Source of the DNA: Polaromonas sp. YR568
GTDB taxonomy: Bacteria > Pseudomonadota > Gammaproteobacteria > Burkholderiales > Burkholderiaceae_C
Assembly: GCA_945878995.1 (NCBI GenBank)
Contig: CAMCUN010000010.1
Span: 1 to 64,000 of the forward strand
DNA length: 64,000 bases
Direction of reading: 5' to 3'
Positions within the stretch are counted from its first letter, which is position 1. The number at the start of each line of letters is the position of its first letter. Made by a program: the position numbers and the translations under genes. Positions 27,320 through 36,001 of this stretch are shown in pieces. Under the pieces are notes generated by a model. That model saw nothing but the letters and a program-made list of their open reading frames with translations, had not been told where the DNA came from and searched no databases.

Positions 27320-28025
27320 AGTTCAAAACATTTTTGTCAATTACGGCGCGGCGCCTGCCTTGTGGGACGTGTCCGTCAATGTGCAGGACAAAGAGTTGGT
27401 CTGCGTGGTGGGCCCCAACGGCGCTGGCAAAACCACCTTGATCAACGCCATGGCTGGGCTGCACGCGGTCAAAAGCGGTCAGCTGCGTTTTGGCGGTCGC
27501 GACATCACCCGACTGGAAAGCCACCGGTTTTGCGAGGCAGGCATCGCCATCGTGCCTGAAGGCCGGCGCCTGTTCACGCAAATGACCGTCATGGACAACC
27601 TGGAACTGGGCAGCTTTTTGCCTGCTGCCAAAGCCAGGCGAGCCGAGCGCTTAGAGCGGGTGCTCTCGCTTTTTCCGGCGCTCAAGGTCAAGCTGCCCAG
27701 TCCAGCGGGCTCGCTGTCTGGCGGCCAGCAGCAAATGGTGGCCATAGGCCGTGCGCTCATGGCCGGCCCCACGCTGCTGCTGCTCGACGAGCCTTCGCTG
27801 GGGCTGGCGCCCACTATTGTGTTGGACATGTTTGCCGCCATCCGCCAGATCAATGCCGAGGGCACAGCGGTGCTGCTGGTGGAGCAAAACGTGTCCATGG
27901 CGCTGGAGACGGCTCACCGCGCCTACGTCATGGAAGAAGGCCGCATCGTGGCGCAAGGCCAGGCCAAGGAAATGATGAACCGGCCCGAGATTCAACGGGC
28001 TTACTTGGGCGTAGAGGCGCACTGA
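27312..28025 (+). CDS. ABC transporter ATP-binding protein, LivF type
   Basis: 237-residue second ATPase of the importer. Walker A GPNGAGKTTLINAM, signature LSGGQQQMVAIGRALM and Walker B TLLLLDEPSLGLAP are intact. ATG 27312 starts the conserved LEVQNIFVNYG strand and overlaps the livMG stop by 8 bp. It completes the transporter of the aromatic cluster. Confidence 0.95.
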   Translation: MLEVQNIFVNYGAAPALWDVSVNVQDKELVCVVGPNGAGKTTLINAMAGLHAVKSGQLRFGGRDITRLESHRFCEAGIAIVPEGRRLFTQMTVMDNLELGSFLPAAKARRAERLERVLSLFPALKVKLPSPAGSLSGGQQQMVAIGRALMAGPTLLLLDEPSLGLAPTIVLDMFAAIRQINAEGTAVLLVEQNVSMALETAHRAYVMEEGRIVAQGQAKEMMNRPEIQRAYLGVEAH

Positions 28026-28096
28026 CCTGCAGGGGGGCTTGGGCAAGAAGCCAGACTTGCTTGGCAGGTCATTGCTGTGCGCTGAAGCTTGAGCCT

Positions 28097-28942
28097 GTGA
28101 GCATCCGTTGGCCAGAGCCGTCAAAGGCCTTGCCCTTGGTTTGCGATTCACCGCACAGCGGCACTTTTTACCCGGCAGACTTTCAGCCTGCTTTGCCCAT
28201 GGCCTTGTTGCGCCAGGGTGAAGACACCGATGTCGATGCGCTGTGGTGCTCTGCCGTGGACGTGGGGGCCACCTTGATTGCCGCCTGCTTTCCGCGCAGC
28301 TACATTGGTCCCAACCGGGCCTTGTCAGACCTCGACCCTCTTTTGTTGGACGGTCCCTGGCCAACGGCGCTGGCGCCGGGTGAAAAGTCCCGCCTGGGTT
28401 TTGGGCTGGTCTGGAGCAAAGTGGACGCAGACCATCCCATTTATGACCGCCGCTTGTCGGTGGCCGAGGTGCAGCAGCGCATTGCATCTTGTTGGCAGCC
28501 CTACCGCGATGCGCTGGCCCAGGAAATTGAAGGCGCCGCTCAGCAATTTGGGGCGGTTTGGCACCTGAACCTGCACTCCATGCCTGACAACGCCTATGCC
28601 CGCTTGGGGATCAAGCCCCATCGGCCGCTGGCTGACTTTGTCTTGGGGGACCGAGACGGCACCACCTGTGAGCCTGATTTCATCGACGTGGTTGAACGCA
28701 GTTTGCGCAGCTTTGGTTACAGCGTGGCCCGCAACGACCCCTACAGGGGCACGCCCTTGCTGTTGCAAACCGGTCAGCCCGCCTTGGGGCGCCACAGCCT
28801 GCAAATTGAAATTCGACGCCCGCTTTATATGAATGAGGCCACGCGCGAGAGAAACGCCCTTTTCCATGTGCTGCAGTGGCAAATGAGCCACACCCTGCGC
28901 AATGTGGCGCACAACTCGCCTGCCATCTCATGCGCTGACTGA
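28097..28942 (+). CDS. N-formylglutamate amidohydrolase-family protein
   Basis: 281 residues from GTG 28097; TTG 28061 would add 12 residues, and no start has a strong ribosome-binding site. LVCDSPHSGTFYPADF near residue 16 and GPNRALSDLDPLLLD are the family's zinc-site motifs. WHLNLHSMP, DFVLGDRDGTT and GRHSLQIEIRRPLYMNE are also conserved. Family members hydrolyse N-formyl-L-glutamate or related N-acyl acids. It lies 71 bp after livF on the same strand and could act on imported material, but no hut genes are near. Confidence 0.85.
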   Translation: MSIRWPEPSKALPLVCDSPHSGTFYPADFQPALPMALLRQGEDTDVDALWCSAVDVGATLIAACFPRSYIGPNRALSDLDPLLLDGPWPTALAPGEKSRLGFGLVWSKVDADHPIYDRRLSVAEVQQRIASCWQPYRDALAQEIEGAAQQFGAVWHLNLHSMPDNAYARLGIKPHRPLADFVLGDRDGTTCEPDFIDVVERSLRSFGYSVARNDPYRGTPLLLQTGQPALGRHSLQIEIRRPLYMNEATRERNALFHVLQWQMSHTLRNVAHNSPAISCAD

Positions 28943-29093
28943 GCCCTTTGGGGGCGGCCATGTGGCTGTGACACGAGCGAGCCTGGCAGCGCTTGGCCAG
29001 GCGCAAGCCGCCAGGCTTTGCGCCTTGCTGGGCGCTCAAACGGCGGGGAGGGAAATTCAGACTATTCTTGAGATCGTTTTTTTGACCTTTCCC

Positions 29094-29849
29094 ATGTCCC
29101 TGCCTTTAATCACTGACCCTTTTTTTTACGCCGTGGCCATTCCGGCGACCTTGTTGATGGGGGTGAGCAAAAGTGGCTTTGGCACGGGTTTTGGCTCCCT
29201 GGCCGTGCCCTTGATGGCGCTGGCAGTGACGGTGCCCGAGGCGGCCGCCATCATGATGCCGGTGTTGTTTTTCATCGATGTGCTGGGCTTGGCGGCATTT
29301 CGCAAGAACCTGGACTTCAAGCTGCTTAAGTTTTTGGTGCCCTGCGGCCTGCTGGGCACGCTGATGGGCTATTTGCTGTTCAAGGTGCTGGATGCGCGCG
29401 TGGTGGCTGCCATGGTGGGTGGCTTTACCTTGCTGTTTTTGGCCCAGCGCATGCTTTTCCCGCCCAAGGCCGATGCCCCGCCGCCGCCGCGTTGGGTGGG
29501 GGCTTTTCTGACGGTGACATCAGGCTTTACCAGCTTTGTGGCACATGCCGGTGGCCCGCCTCTGAGTGTGTACGTGATCCCCTTGCGACTGTCTCCTTTG
29601 TTGTTCGCGTCCACCATGTCTTTTTTCTTTTTTTCCATCAATTTGTCCAAGTGGATTCCTTACGGGCTCTTGGGGCTGCTGGACTGGCGCAACATGGTCA
29701 CCTCACTGGCTTTGCTGCCTTTTGTGCCCTTGGGGGTATGGACAGGGGTGCGCTTGGCCAAGCACATCAGGCCGGAGCTTTTTTACCGTTTTCTGTATGC
29801 CGGAATGTTTCTTACAGGCGCCAAGCTGCTCTGGGATGGCTTGCAATGA
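29094..29849 (+). CDS. TauE/SafE-family membrane exporter
   Basis: 251-residue integral membrane protein with about eight segments. Its two internal repeats are recognisable (MGVSKSGFGTGFGSLAVPLM in the first, GFTSFVAHAGGPPLSVYVI in the second). The family moves sulfite, sulfonates or other organic anions. ATG 29094 follows an open but non-conserved stretch. It is convergent with trmL. Confidence 0.88.
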   Translation: MSLPLITDPFFYAVAIPATLLMGVSKSGFGTGFGSLAVPLMALAVTVPEAAAIMMPVLFFIDVLGLAAFRKNLDFKLLKFLVPCGLLGTLMGYLLFKVLDARVVAAMVGGFTLLFLAQRMLFPPKADAPPPPRWVGAFLTVTSGFTSFVAHAGGPPLSVYVIPLRLSPLLFASTMSFFFFSINLSKWIPYGLLGLLDWRNMVTSLALLPFVPLGVWTGVRLAKHIRPELFYRFLYAGMFLTGAKLLWDGLQ

Positions 29850-29877
29850 CGCCAAGGCTGAGGGGCTTGGGGCTTGA

Positions 29878-30357
29878 TTAAGACTGCAACAGGGCGCCGG
29901 CAAAGCCGCATTGGCGCCACGCTTCAAACACGGTCACCGCCACCGCGTTGGAGAGATTGAGGCTGCGCTGATCGGCCAACATGGGCAGGCGCAGCCGCTG
30001 CGCCAGGGGAAATTGTTCTCGCACCTCGGCCGGCAGGCCAGCAGTTTCAGAGCCAAACACCAGCCAGTCACCGGCTTTAAAGCGCAAGTCAAAGGCCGAG
30101 CGTGAGCCCCGCGTGGTCAGCGCAAACATGCGCTCCGGCGGAGGTTGCTGGTCTTGCAGCAAAGCCTGCCAACTGCCGTGCCTGCGCACCGTCGCGCTTT
30201 CGTGGTAATCCAGCCCAGCGCGGCGCAGGTGTTTGTCGTCCATGGCAAAGCCCAGAGGCTCGACCAAATGCAATTGGCAGCCGGTGTTGGCCGACAGCCG
30301 GATGATATTGCCGGTGTTGGGCGGAATCTCAGGGGCCACCAAGACGATGTGAAACAT
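29878..30357 (-). CDS. trmL: tRNA (cytidine/uridine-34 2'-O)-methyltransferase
   Basis: 159-residue SPOUT methyltransferase acting on the wobble base of tRNA-Leu. [20 protein letters not shown] at the N-terminus, [11 protein letters not shown] (knot/SAM loop) near residue 103 and [17 protein letters not shown] at the C-terminus are diagnostic. It is full length. Confidence 0.96.
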   Translation of the reverse strand: MFHIVLVAPEIPPNTGNIIRLSANTGCQLHLVEPLGFAMDDKHLRRAGLDYHESATVRRHGSWQALLQDQQPPPERMFALTTRGSRSAFDLRFKAGDWLVFGSETAGLPAEVREQFPLAQRLRLPMLADQRSLNLSNAVAVTVFEAWRQCGFAGALLQS

Positions 30358-30381
30358 GACATCAATTATCAGTGGCGTGCC

Positions 30382-31173
30382 TCAGGGCGGGGTGCGCGCC
30401 ACCACCAGGCCAGTGACACTGCGGGCGCCGGCGTTTTTCAGCGCCAGAGCCGCCGCCGCCAGGCTGGCACCACTGGTCATCACATCGTCCACCAGCACCA
30501 CTTGTTTGCCAGACAGCAGGTGGGCCTGCAAAGGCTCGGCCGCAAAAGCACCCTGCACGTTATCGAGCCGCTGTGCGCGCTTGAGATCGCTTTGCGGCAG
30601 CGTGTGGCGCAGCCTCAGCAGCAGCCCAGCGCTTAACCTAGCGGGGCTGCTGCTGCCCTGGTGCAAGGCCTTGGCCAATTCCCAGGACTGGTTGAAGCCG
30701 CGCTCGGCCAGCCGTTCTCGGGACAGCGGCAGCGGCAGCAGCCAATCGTCAGCACCTAGCCCCGTCAAGCGCTCGGCCACGTCTGGCTGGGCCAGCAGGC
30801 GGTCCGCAAAAAAACAGGCCCAAGCTGTTTGCTGCTGAAATTTGAACTTGGTCAGCAGCTCTGACCAGGGGTAGCGGTAGTCCAGCGCGGCAAAGCAGCC
30901 GTCCAGGGGGAGCGGCTGGCGCAAACACTCGGGGCAGCGTTGTGGCCCGCCAGGCAAAGCTGTCCAGGCCAGTGCGCAGCCCGGACAGCGGTGTTGCGGC
31001 TGCAGCAAGCGCTTGAGGCAGGCCGGGCACACGGGCTGGCTCGGCCAGCTGCGGCACACCGCGCATTGGCTGGGCAGTGCCGGAGCCCCTGTCCGTCTCA
31101 AAAGCAGGCGCAAGCGCTGCTGCCAAGGCGCTGGGCCAGCTTTGCCAGGCGCCTGGGTGTGGGGGGACGGCAT
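30382..31173 (-). CDS. comF: ComF-family phosphoribosyltransferase-like protein
   Basis: 263 residues. Four CxxC pairs in the first half (CAVC, CPAC, CPGC, CPEC) form a zinc ribbon. The C-terminal half has the PRPP-type loop VVLVDDVMTSGASL near residue 225. ComF/GntX proteins take part in DNA uptake or purine-related functions. Start ATG 31173 shares the palindromic CATG with the divergent methyltransferase start. The frame is open further, to 31359, through that gene, which is not credible. Confidence 0.88.
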   Translation of the reverse strand: MPSPHTQAPGKAGPAPWQQRLRLLLRRTGAPALPSQCAVCRSWPSQPVCPACLKRLLQPQHRCPGCALAWTALPGGPQRCPECLRQPLPLDGCFAALDYRYPWSELLTKFKFQQQTAWACFFADRLLAQPDVAERLTGLGADDWLLPLPLSRERLAERGFNQSWELAKALHQGSSSPARLSAGLLLRLRHTLPQSDLKRAQRLDNVQGAFAAEPLQAHLLSGKQVVLVDDVMTSGASLAAAALALKNAGARSVTGLVVARTPP

Positions 31174-32122
31174 GCGGTCAATATACTCAGCAGCCCTGCC
31201 GCAAACCATCTGGACATACCCTTTGCCCGATCCCGCACCGCCCACACTGGACCCTGTTGCATTGGCGCGCTGGCACCGAGCGGCGCCCTTGGAGACCCCT
31301 TGGTTGCACGAGGAGGTGGCGCGGCGCATGCACGAGCGTCTGGCCTGGATCAAACGCAAACCTCAAAACTGGACCGATTGGGAGCCTGTGCGCGGGGGTG
31401 TGGAGGCGCATGAGGCCTTGATGCGCGATTTCGGCCCGCACGGCTTGGTGATTGAGCGTCTGCCTCACCGTCAGCAAGTGGCCCGCCAGCGCTGGCAGCC
31501 CAGTTGGTGGCAGCCTAGGCGCTGGCGCAGGGATGCAGCCTCCTTGCAGCCTGCACCGGCCAGCCAGGACATGGTTTGGGCCAACATGGCACTCCATCTG
31601 GAGGCCGAACCTCAGTCCTTGATGGCGCAATGGCACCAGTTGCTTAAAGTCGATGGTTTTGTCATGTTCTCCTGTTTGGGGCCAGACAGTGCGTTGGAGT
31701 TGCGCCAGCTTTACCAGGCCCTGGGCTGGCCACCGGCGGGCCACGAGCTCACCGACATGCACGACTGGGGCGACATGCTGGTACACAGCGGTTTTGCCGA
31801 GCCGGTGATGGACATGGAGCGCCTGACGCTTACCTTCGAGTCGCCCGAGCGATTGCTCCAAGAGCTCGCCGGTTTGGGCCGCAATTTCCATCCGCAGCGC
31901 TTTGCCGCCCTGCGCGGGCGCCACTGGAAGGCCCATTTGCTGGCAGCCATGCTCGAGCTGATGCCGCGCCAGCCAGACGGGTCTTGGCCGCTGAGTTTTG
32001 AGCTGATTTATGGCCACGCCATCAAGCCAGCGCCCAGGTTCAAGCTAGAAGCCACCAGCCAAGTGTCCTTGGACGAGATGCGGCGCATGCTCAAAGCGGC
32101 AGACCCCTCATCGGGGGCATGA
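31172..32122 (+). CDS. BioC-like SAM-dependent methyltransferase with a degenerate motif I
   Basis: 316 residues. LHEEVARRMHERLAWIKRKP is the opening typical of BioC (malonyl-ACP O-methyltransferase, biotin synthesis). WANMALHLEAEPQSLMAQWHQLL, GFVMFSCLGPDSALELRQLY and FELIYGHA also match. Where BioC has its glycine-rich SAM loop, this protein reads NWTDWEPVRGGVEAHEAL, so motif I is not recognisable. It may be a divergent functional form or may have lost methyl transfer. GGGGGA precedes ATG 31172. No other bio genes are here. Confidence 0.75.
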   Translation: MRSIYSAALPQTIWTYPLPDPAPPTLDPVALARWHRAAPLETPWLHEEVARRMHERLAWIKRKPQNWTDWEPVRGGVEAHEALMRDFGPHGLVIERLPHRQQVARQRWQPSWWQPRRWRRDAASLQPAPASQDMVWANMALHLEAEPQSLMAQWHQLLKVDGFVMFSCLGPDSALELRQLYQALGWPPAGHELTDMHDWGDMLVHSGFAEPVMDMERLTLTFESPERLLQELAGLGRNFHPQRFAALRGRHWKAHLLAAMLELMPRQPDGSWPLSFELIYGHAIKPAPRFKLEATSQVSLDEMRRMLKAADPSSGA

Positions 32123-32304
32123 CAGCGCGTGCGCAGGCCAGCAAATGCCTCATTTCAGCGCAATCTGCGGCAAAACTTGTGGGAATGTTCAGCCCTCATC
32201 ACACGGGGCAACTGATGCGAATTAAACTTACTCTATGCTTTGCCGGGTATGGTCCCTAGGAAAAGTGCAGCGGCTTCTCGCCGCCAGCTTGTGGGTTTGA
32301 TGCT

Positions 32305-32802
32305 GTGTCGACTTCTTCCCCTTTTCGATTCGCCACCTCCAGTCACCTGGCCGATGGCCGCTACCAAGCGGTTCAGTGGTTGATCAAGCGCAATTGCTCG
32401 GTCACGCCGACCCAACTGGTGCGCCTCTACATTTCTTTGTGTGTGGTTTCTCTGGGCATTGCCTTGTTTTTCTGGATGCAAGGGGCGCGCATGATCATGC
32501 CTTTTGCTTGGCTGGAGTTGTTGGCGGTGGGCGCTGCTTTTTTGGTTTATGCCCGCCATGCCCGTGATGGCGAAAAAATTACGCTGCATGGCCCAAGCCT
32601 CGTGGTGGAGTTGGAAACCGGCGGTCGCACCGAGCGCGCAGAGTTTTCCCGGGAGTGGGTGCGTGTGGAGCCCCGCAGCGGGGATGGCTCCTTGATCCAG
32701 GTCTCTGGACAAGGTCGCACTGTGGTGGTGGGGCGGCACTTGCGCCCTGAACTCAGACCGGCTTTGGCCCGCGAAATTCGGTTTGCCTTGCGCGGTTGTT
32801 GA
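32305..32802 (+). CDS. DUF2244 membrane protein
   Basis: 165 residues from GTG 32305, the only start codon between an in-frame TAG at 32257 and the conserved part. Two transmembrane helices (LYISLCVVSLGIALFFW and AWLELLAVGAAFLVYA) are followed by a soluble beta domain (EKITLHGPSLVVELETGG, GRTVVVGRHL). The family is often found next to cytochrome oxidase genes, as here. Function unknown. The 182 bp upstream hold no other gene that I can see. Confidence 0.85.
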   Translation: MSTSSPFRFATSSHLADGRYQAVQWLIKRNCSVTPTQLVRLYISLCVVSLGIALFFWMQGARMIMPFAWLELLAVGAAFLVYARHARDGEKITLHGPSLVVELETGGRTERAEFSREWVRVEPRSGDGSLIQVSGQGRTVVVGRHLRPELRPALAREIRFALRGC

Positions 32803-32886
32803 GCTGTGGCCATTCATGCCACTGCAGCACCTTATTCCTGACGTGAAGCTTGCTCCATGGCCGCGATTTCACGCTTGAGGACTCCC

Positions 32887-32892
32887 TATAAT
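32887..32892 (+). promoter_or_regulatory. Candidate -10 element of the cytochrome oxidase operon
   Basis: A perfect TATAAT lies 45 bp before the coxB start. The -35 region at 17 bp spacing (CGATTT) is poor, so an activator may be needed. Directly after it are two copies of TTGACTRGT in direct repeat (32892 and 32902), which could be a regulator site. Confidence 0.4.
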
Positions 32893-32936
32893 TGACTAGT
32901 TTTGACTGGTCCTAGATCCCCCAAATAGCAAAGACG

Positions 32937-34178
32937 ATGAACGAGAGCAACAACATGGCCCAGGGCTTGAAGTGCGCGCAAGCGCTGTCGAAGTCGGTGC
33001 GACACACCGCACTGTCACTGTCTTTCAAGGCGAGTGCCTGGCTGGCCATGGCAGGCACCTCCTTGTCATCTGCCGCAGCCGAGCTGAATTTGCCAGGCGG
33101 GCCGCAGGTCTATCAGCTGAATTTGCCCATGCCTGCCACGCAGATTGCGGCCGAGCAAAATTGGCTGCATTGGGCCATGATGATCATTTGCTTGGTGATC
33201 TTCATCGCCGTTTTCAGTGTGATGTTTTATTCCATGTGGAAGCACCGCAAGTCGGTGGGACACAAGGCGGCCAACTTTCACGAGTCCACCACGGTAGAAA
33301 TTGCTTGGACCATCGTTCCCTTTTTGATCGTGATTGGCATGGCCCTCATGGCCACCAAGCTCTTGGTGGCGCAAAAAGACACCTCGAACGCCGACCTGAC
33401 CATCAAGGCCACCGGTATTCAGTGGAAGTGGGGTTATGAGTACATCAAGGGCGAAGGCGAGGGCATTGCCTTTGTCTCCACACTCGATGCCAGCCACCGC
33501 GCCCTGTCCAATGCGGGCGGCCCCAAAAAAGGTGAGGTGGTCAGCGACTACCTGCTCAAGGTCGACCAGCCATTGGTGGTGCCAGTCAACCAGAAAATCC
33601 GCATCATCACCACAGCCAACGATGTGATTCACGCTTTTGCGGTGCCTCAGTTTGGCATCAAGCAAGACGCTATTCCCGGTTTTGTGCGCGACACCTGGTT
33701 CAAGGCTGAAAAAACCGGTGATTTTTACGGTCAGTGCCAAGAGCTTTGCGGCAAAGAGCATGCCTATATGCCCATTCACGTGAAGGTGGTCACAGCCGAG
33801 CAGTATTCAGAGTGGACCAAGGCCAAATTCAAAGAAGCCGCAGCCAAGGCGGATGACCCCAGCAAGGTGTGGGTGCAGGCCGATTTGATGGCCCGTGGAG
33901 AAAAAGTGTTTGCCGCCAATTGCGTGGCATGCCACCAAGCCACTGGCAAAGCGGTCGGCCCCATCAAAGCGCTCGACGGCTCTGCTGTGGTGCTTGCGGA
34001 CGATCACCTGCTGCAAACCAATATTTTGCTCAATGGCGCCGCCAATGGCGCTATGCCAGCCTGGAAGCAGTTGAGCGACACCGAAATAGCTGCCGTCATC
34101 ACCTACACCAAAAACAACTGGTCCAACAAAACGGGCCAGCTCGTTCAGCCTGCTCAGGTGCTGGCAGCGCGCAAGTAA
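32937..34178 (+). CDS. coxB: Cytochrome c oxidase subunit II with fused cytochrome c domain
   Basis: 413 residues. It has a signal/anchor region, two transmembrane helices (WLHWAMMIICLVIFIAVFSVMF, EIAWTIVPFLIVIGMALMA) and the periplasmic CuA cupredoxin domain with CQELCGKEHAYM near residue 267. The C-terminal cytochrome c domain has heme motif CVACH near residue 325 and a Met ligand in NGAMPAW. It accepts electrons for the aa3 oxidase. A second in-frame ATG lies 6 codons in. Confidence 0.96.
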   Translation: MNESNNMAQGLKCAQALSKSVRHTALSLSFKASAWLAMAGTSLSSAAAELNLPGGPQVYQLNLPMPATQIAAEQNWLHWAMMIICLVIFIAVFSVMFYSMWKHRKSVGHKAANFHESTTVEIAWTIVPFLIVIGMALMATKLLVAQKDTSNADLTIKATGIQWKWGYEYIKGEGEGIAFVSTLDASHRALSNAGGPKKGEVVSDYLLKVDQPLVVPVNQKIRIITTANDVIHAFAVPQFGIKQDAIPGFVRDTWFKAEKTGDFYGQCQELCGKEHAYMPIHVKVVTAEQYSEWTKAKFKEAAAKADDPSKVWVQADLMARGEKVFAANCVACHQATGKAVGPIKALDGSAVVLADDHLLQTNILLNGAANGAMPAWKQLSDTEIAAVITYTKNNWSNKTGQLVQPAQVLAARK

Positions 34179-34220
34179 TTTCTTCCAAGTCTCAAGTTCA
34201 AGTCATCAGAGGTAACCCAA

Positions 34221-35837
34221 ATGAGTGCAGTACTAGATCACCACGATCATGCGCATGACCATGAGCACCACGCGCCCAGCGGCTGGCGCCGTTGGGTCTT
34301 TGCGACCAACCACAAAGACATAGGCACGTTGTATTTGTTGTTCAGCTTTGCGATGTTGATGTTCGGTGGCGTGCTCGCCTTGGGCATTCGCGCTGAGCTG
34401 TTTCAGCCTGGTTTGCAATTGGTCAACCCCGAGTTGTTCAACCAGTTGACCACCATGCACGGCCTGATCATGGTGTTCGGCGCCATCATGCCCGCCTTTG
34501 TGGGTTTTGCGAACTGGATGATCCCGCTGCAAATTGGCGCAGCCGACATGGCATTTGCGCGCATGAACAACTTCAGCTTCTGGCTGATGATTCCTGCCGG
34601 TTTGATGCTCGGTAGCTCGTTTTTCATGCCCGGTGGTGCCCCTGCGGCGGGCTGGACGCTCTATGCCCCCTTGACGCTGCAAATGGGGCCGTCCATGGAT
34701 GCGGGCATTTTTGCCCTGCACATTTTGGGCGCGTCGTCCATCATGGGCTCGATCAACATCATCGTGACCATCTTGAACATGCGCGCTCCCGGCATGACGC
34801 TGATGAAGATGCCCATGTTTGTGTGGACTTGGCTGATCACTGCCTACCTGCTGATTGCAGTGATGCCCGTGTTGGCAGGCGCCATCACCATGACGCTGAC
34901 GGACCGCCATTTCGGCACCAGCTTTTTCAACCCCGCAGGAGGTGGTGACCCAGTGATGTACCAACACATCTTCTGGTTCTTCGGTCACCCTGAGGTGTAC
35001 ATCATGATCTTGCCGGCCTTCGGCATCATCAGCCAAATTCTTCCGGCCTTCTCTCGCAAGCGCCTTTTCGGTTACGCCTCCATGGTGTATGCCACGGGCT
35101 CCATTGCCATCTTGAGCTTTGTGGTGTGGGCTCACCACATGTTCACCACCGGCATGCCGGTGACAGGCCAGCTGTTTTTCATGTACTCGACCATGTTGAT
35201 TGCAGTTCCCACGGGAGTGAAGGTTTTCAACTGGATTGCCACCATGTGGAAGGGCTCGATGACTTTTGAGACCCCCATGTTGTTTTCGGTCGGATTTATC
35301 TTTGTTTTCACCATGGGTGGCTTCACGGGTCTCATCCTGTCTGTGGCTCCTGTCGATGTTCAACTGCAAGACACTTATTACGTGGTGGCTCACTTCCATT
35401 ACGTGTTGGTGGCCGGCTCGCTGTTTGCCATGTTTGCCGGCTTTTACTACTGGGTGCCCAAGTGGACGGGTGTGATGTACAACGAAACACGAGGCAAGAT
35501 TCACTTTTGGTGGACGCTGATCTCCTTCAACATCACCTTCTTCCCCATGCACTTCTTGGGTTTGGCTGGCATGCCCCGCCGTTATGCCGACTACCCCATG
35601 CAGTTTGCTGATTTCAATGCACTGGCTTCGGTGGGCGCCTTTGCGTTCGGTTTTGCACAGGTTTACTTCTTCGTTTTTGTGGTTCTGCCCACCATGCGCG
35701 GCCAAGGTGAAAAAGCACCTGCTAAGCCATGGGAAGCAGCCGAGGGTTTGGAGTGGGAAGTGCCCTCTCCTGCGCCTTTCCACACCTTTGAGACCCCGCC
35801 CAAGTTGGATGCGACAGCAACCAAAGTGATTGCTTGA
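34221..35837 (+). CDS. ctaD: Cytochrome c oxidase subunit I
   Basis: 538-residue, twelve-helix catalytic subunit holding heme a and the heme a3-CuB centre. HGLIMVFGAIMPAFVGFANWM carries a heme a His. FFGHPEVYIMILPAFGII (CuB His and cross-linked Tyr), WAHHMFTTGMP (two CuB His) and VVAHFHYVLV (heme His pair) are intact. The N-terminus is His-rich (DHHDHAHDHEHH), possibly a copper-binding tail. GAGGTAA is its ribosome-binding site. Confidence 0.98.
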   Translation: MSAVLDHHDHAHDHEHHAPSGWRRWVFATNHKDIGTLYLLFSFAMLMFGGVLALGIRAELFQPGLQLVNPELFNQLTTMHGLIMVFGAIMPAFVGFANWMIPLQIGAADMAFARMNNFSFWLMIPAGLMLGSSFFMPGGAPAAGWTLYAPLTLQMGPSMDAGIFALHILGASSIMGSINIIVTILNMRAPGMTLMKMPMFVWTWLITAYLLIAVMPVLAGAITMTLTDRHFGTSFFNPAGGGDPVMYQHIFWFFGHPEVYIMILPAFGIISQILPAFSRKRLFGYASMVYATGSIAILSFVVWAHHMFTTGMPVTGQLFFMYSTMLIAVPTGVKVFNWIATMWKGSMTFETPMLFSVGFIFVFTMGGFTGLILSVAPVDVQLQDTYYVVAHFHYVLVAGSLFAMFAGFYYWVPKWTGVMYNETRGKIHFWWTLISFNITFFPMHFLGLAGMPRRYADYPMQFADFNALASVGAFAFGFAQVYFFVFVVLPTMRGQGEKAPAKPWEAAEGLEWEVPSPAPFHTFETPPKLDATATKVIA

Positions 35838-35860
35838 ATCTATCACCGAGCCCTGACGCC

Positions 35861-35971
35861 ATGACACCTGAGCAATCTAAAAATAACCGCCGCTTGGCAT
35901 GGATTTTGGCGTCGGTGGTTTTTGTTTTCTTCACCGGTTTCATGGCCCGCATGGTTCTGGTGAACGGCTGA
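35861..35971 (+). CDS. Small cytochrome oxidase assembly protein
   Basis: 36 residues with one transmembrane helix (LAWILASVVFVFFTGFMARM). It sits between ctaD and ctaG, where burkholderial cox operons commonly carry such a single-helix assembly protein. The ATG is 23 bp after the ctaD stop. Identification rests on size, helix and position. Confidence 0.75.
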   Translation: MTPEQSKNNRRLAWILASVVFVFFTGFMARMVLVNG

Positions 35972-36001
35972 ATGTCGTGGCCAGCCCTTTGAAAGACTGA
36001 C

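Noticed and set aside
34233-35867. 544-residue reverse-strand ORF opposite ctaD
   Set aside because: ctaD is beyond doubt on the plus strand; the reverse translation is His/Gln/Arg-rich without any fold or start signal.
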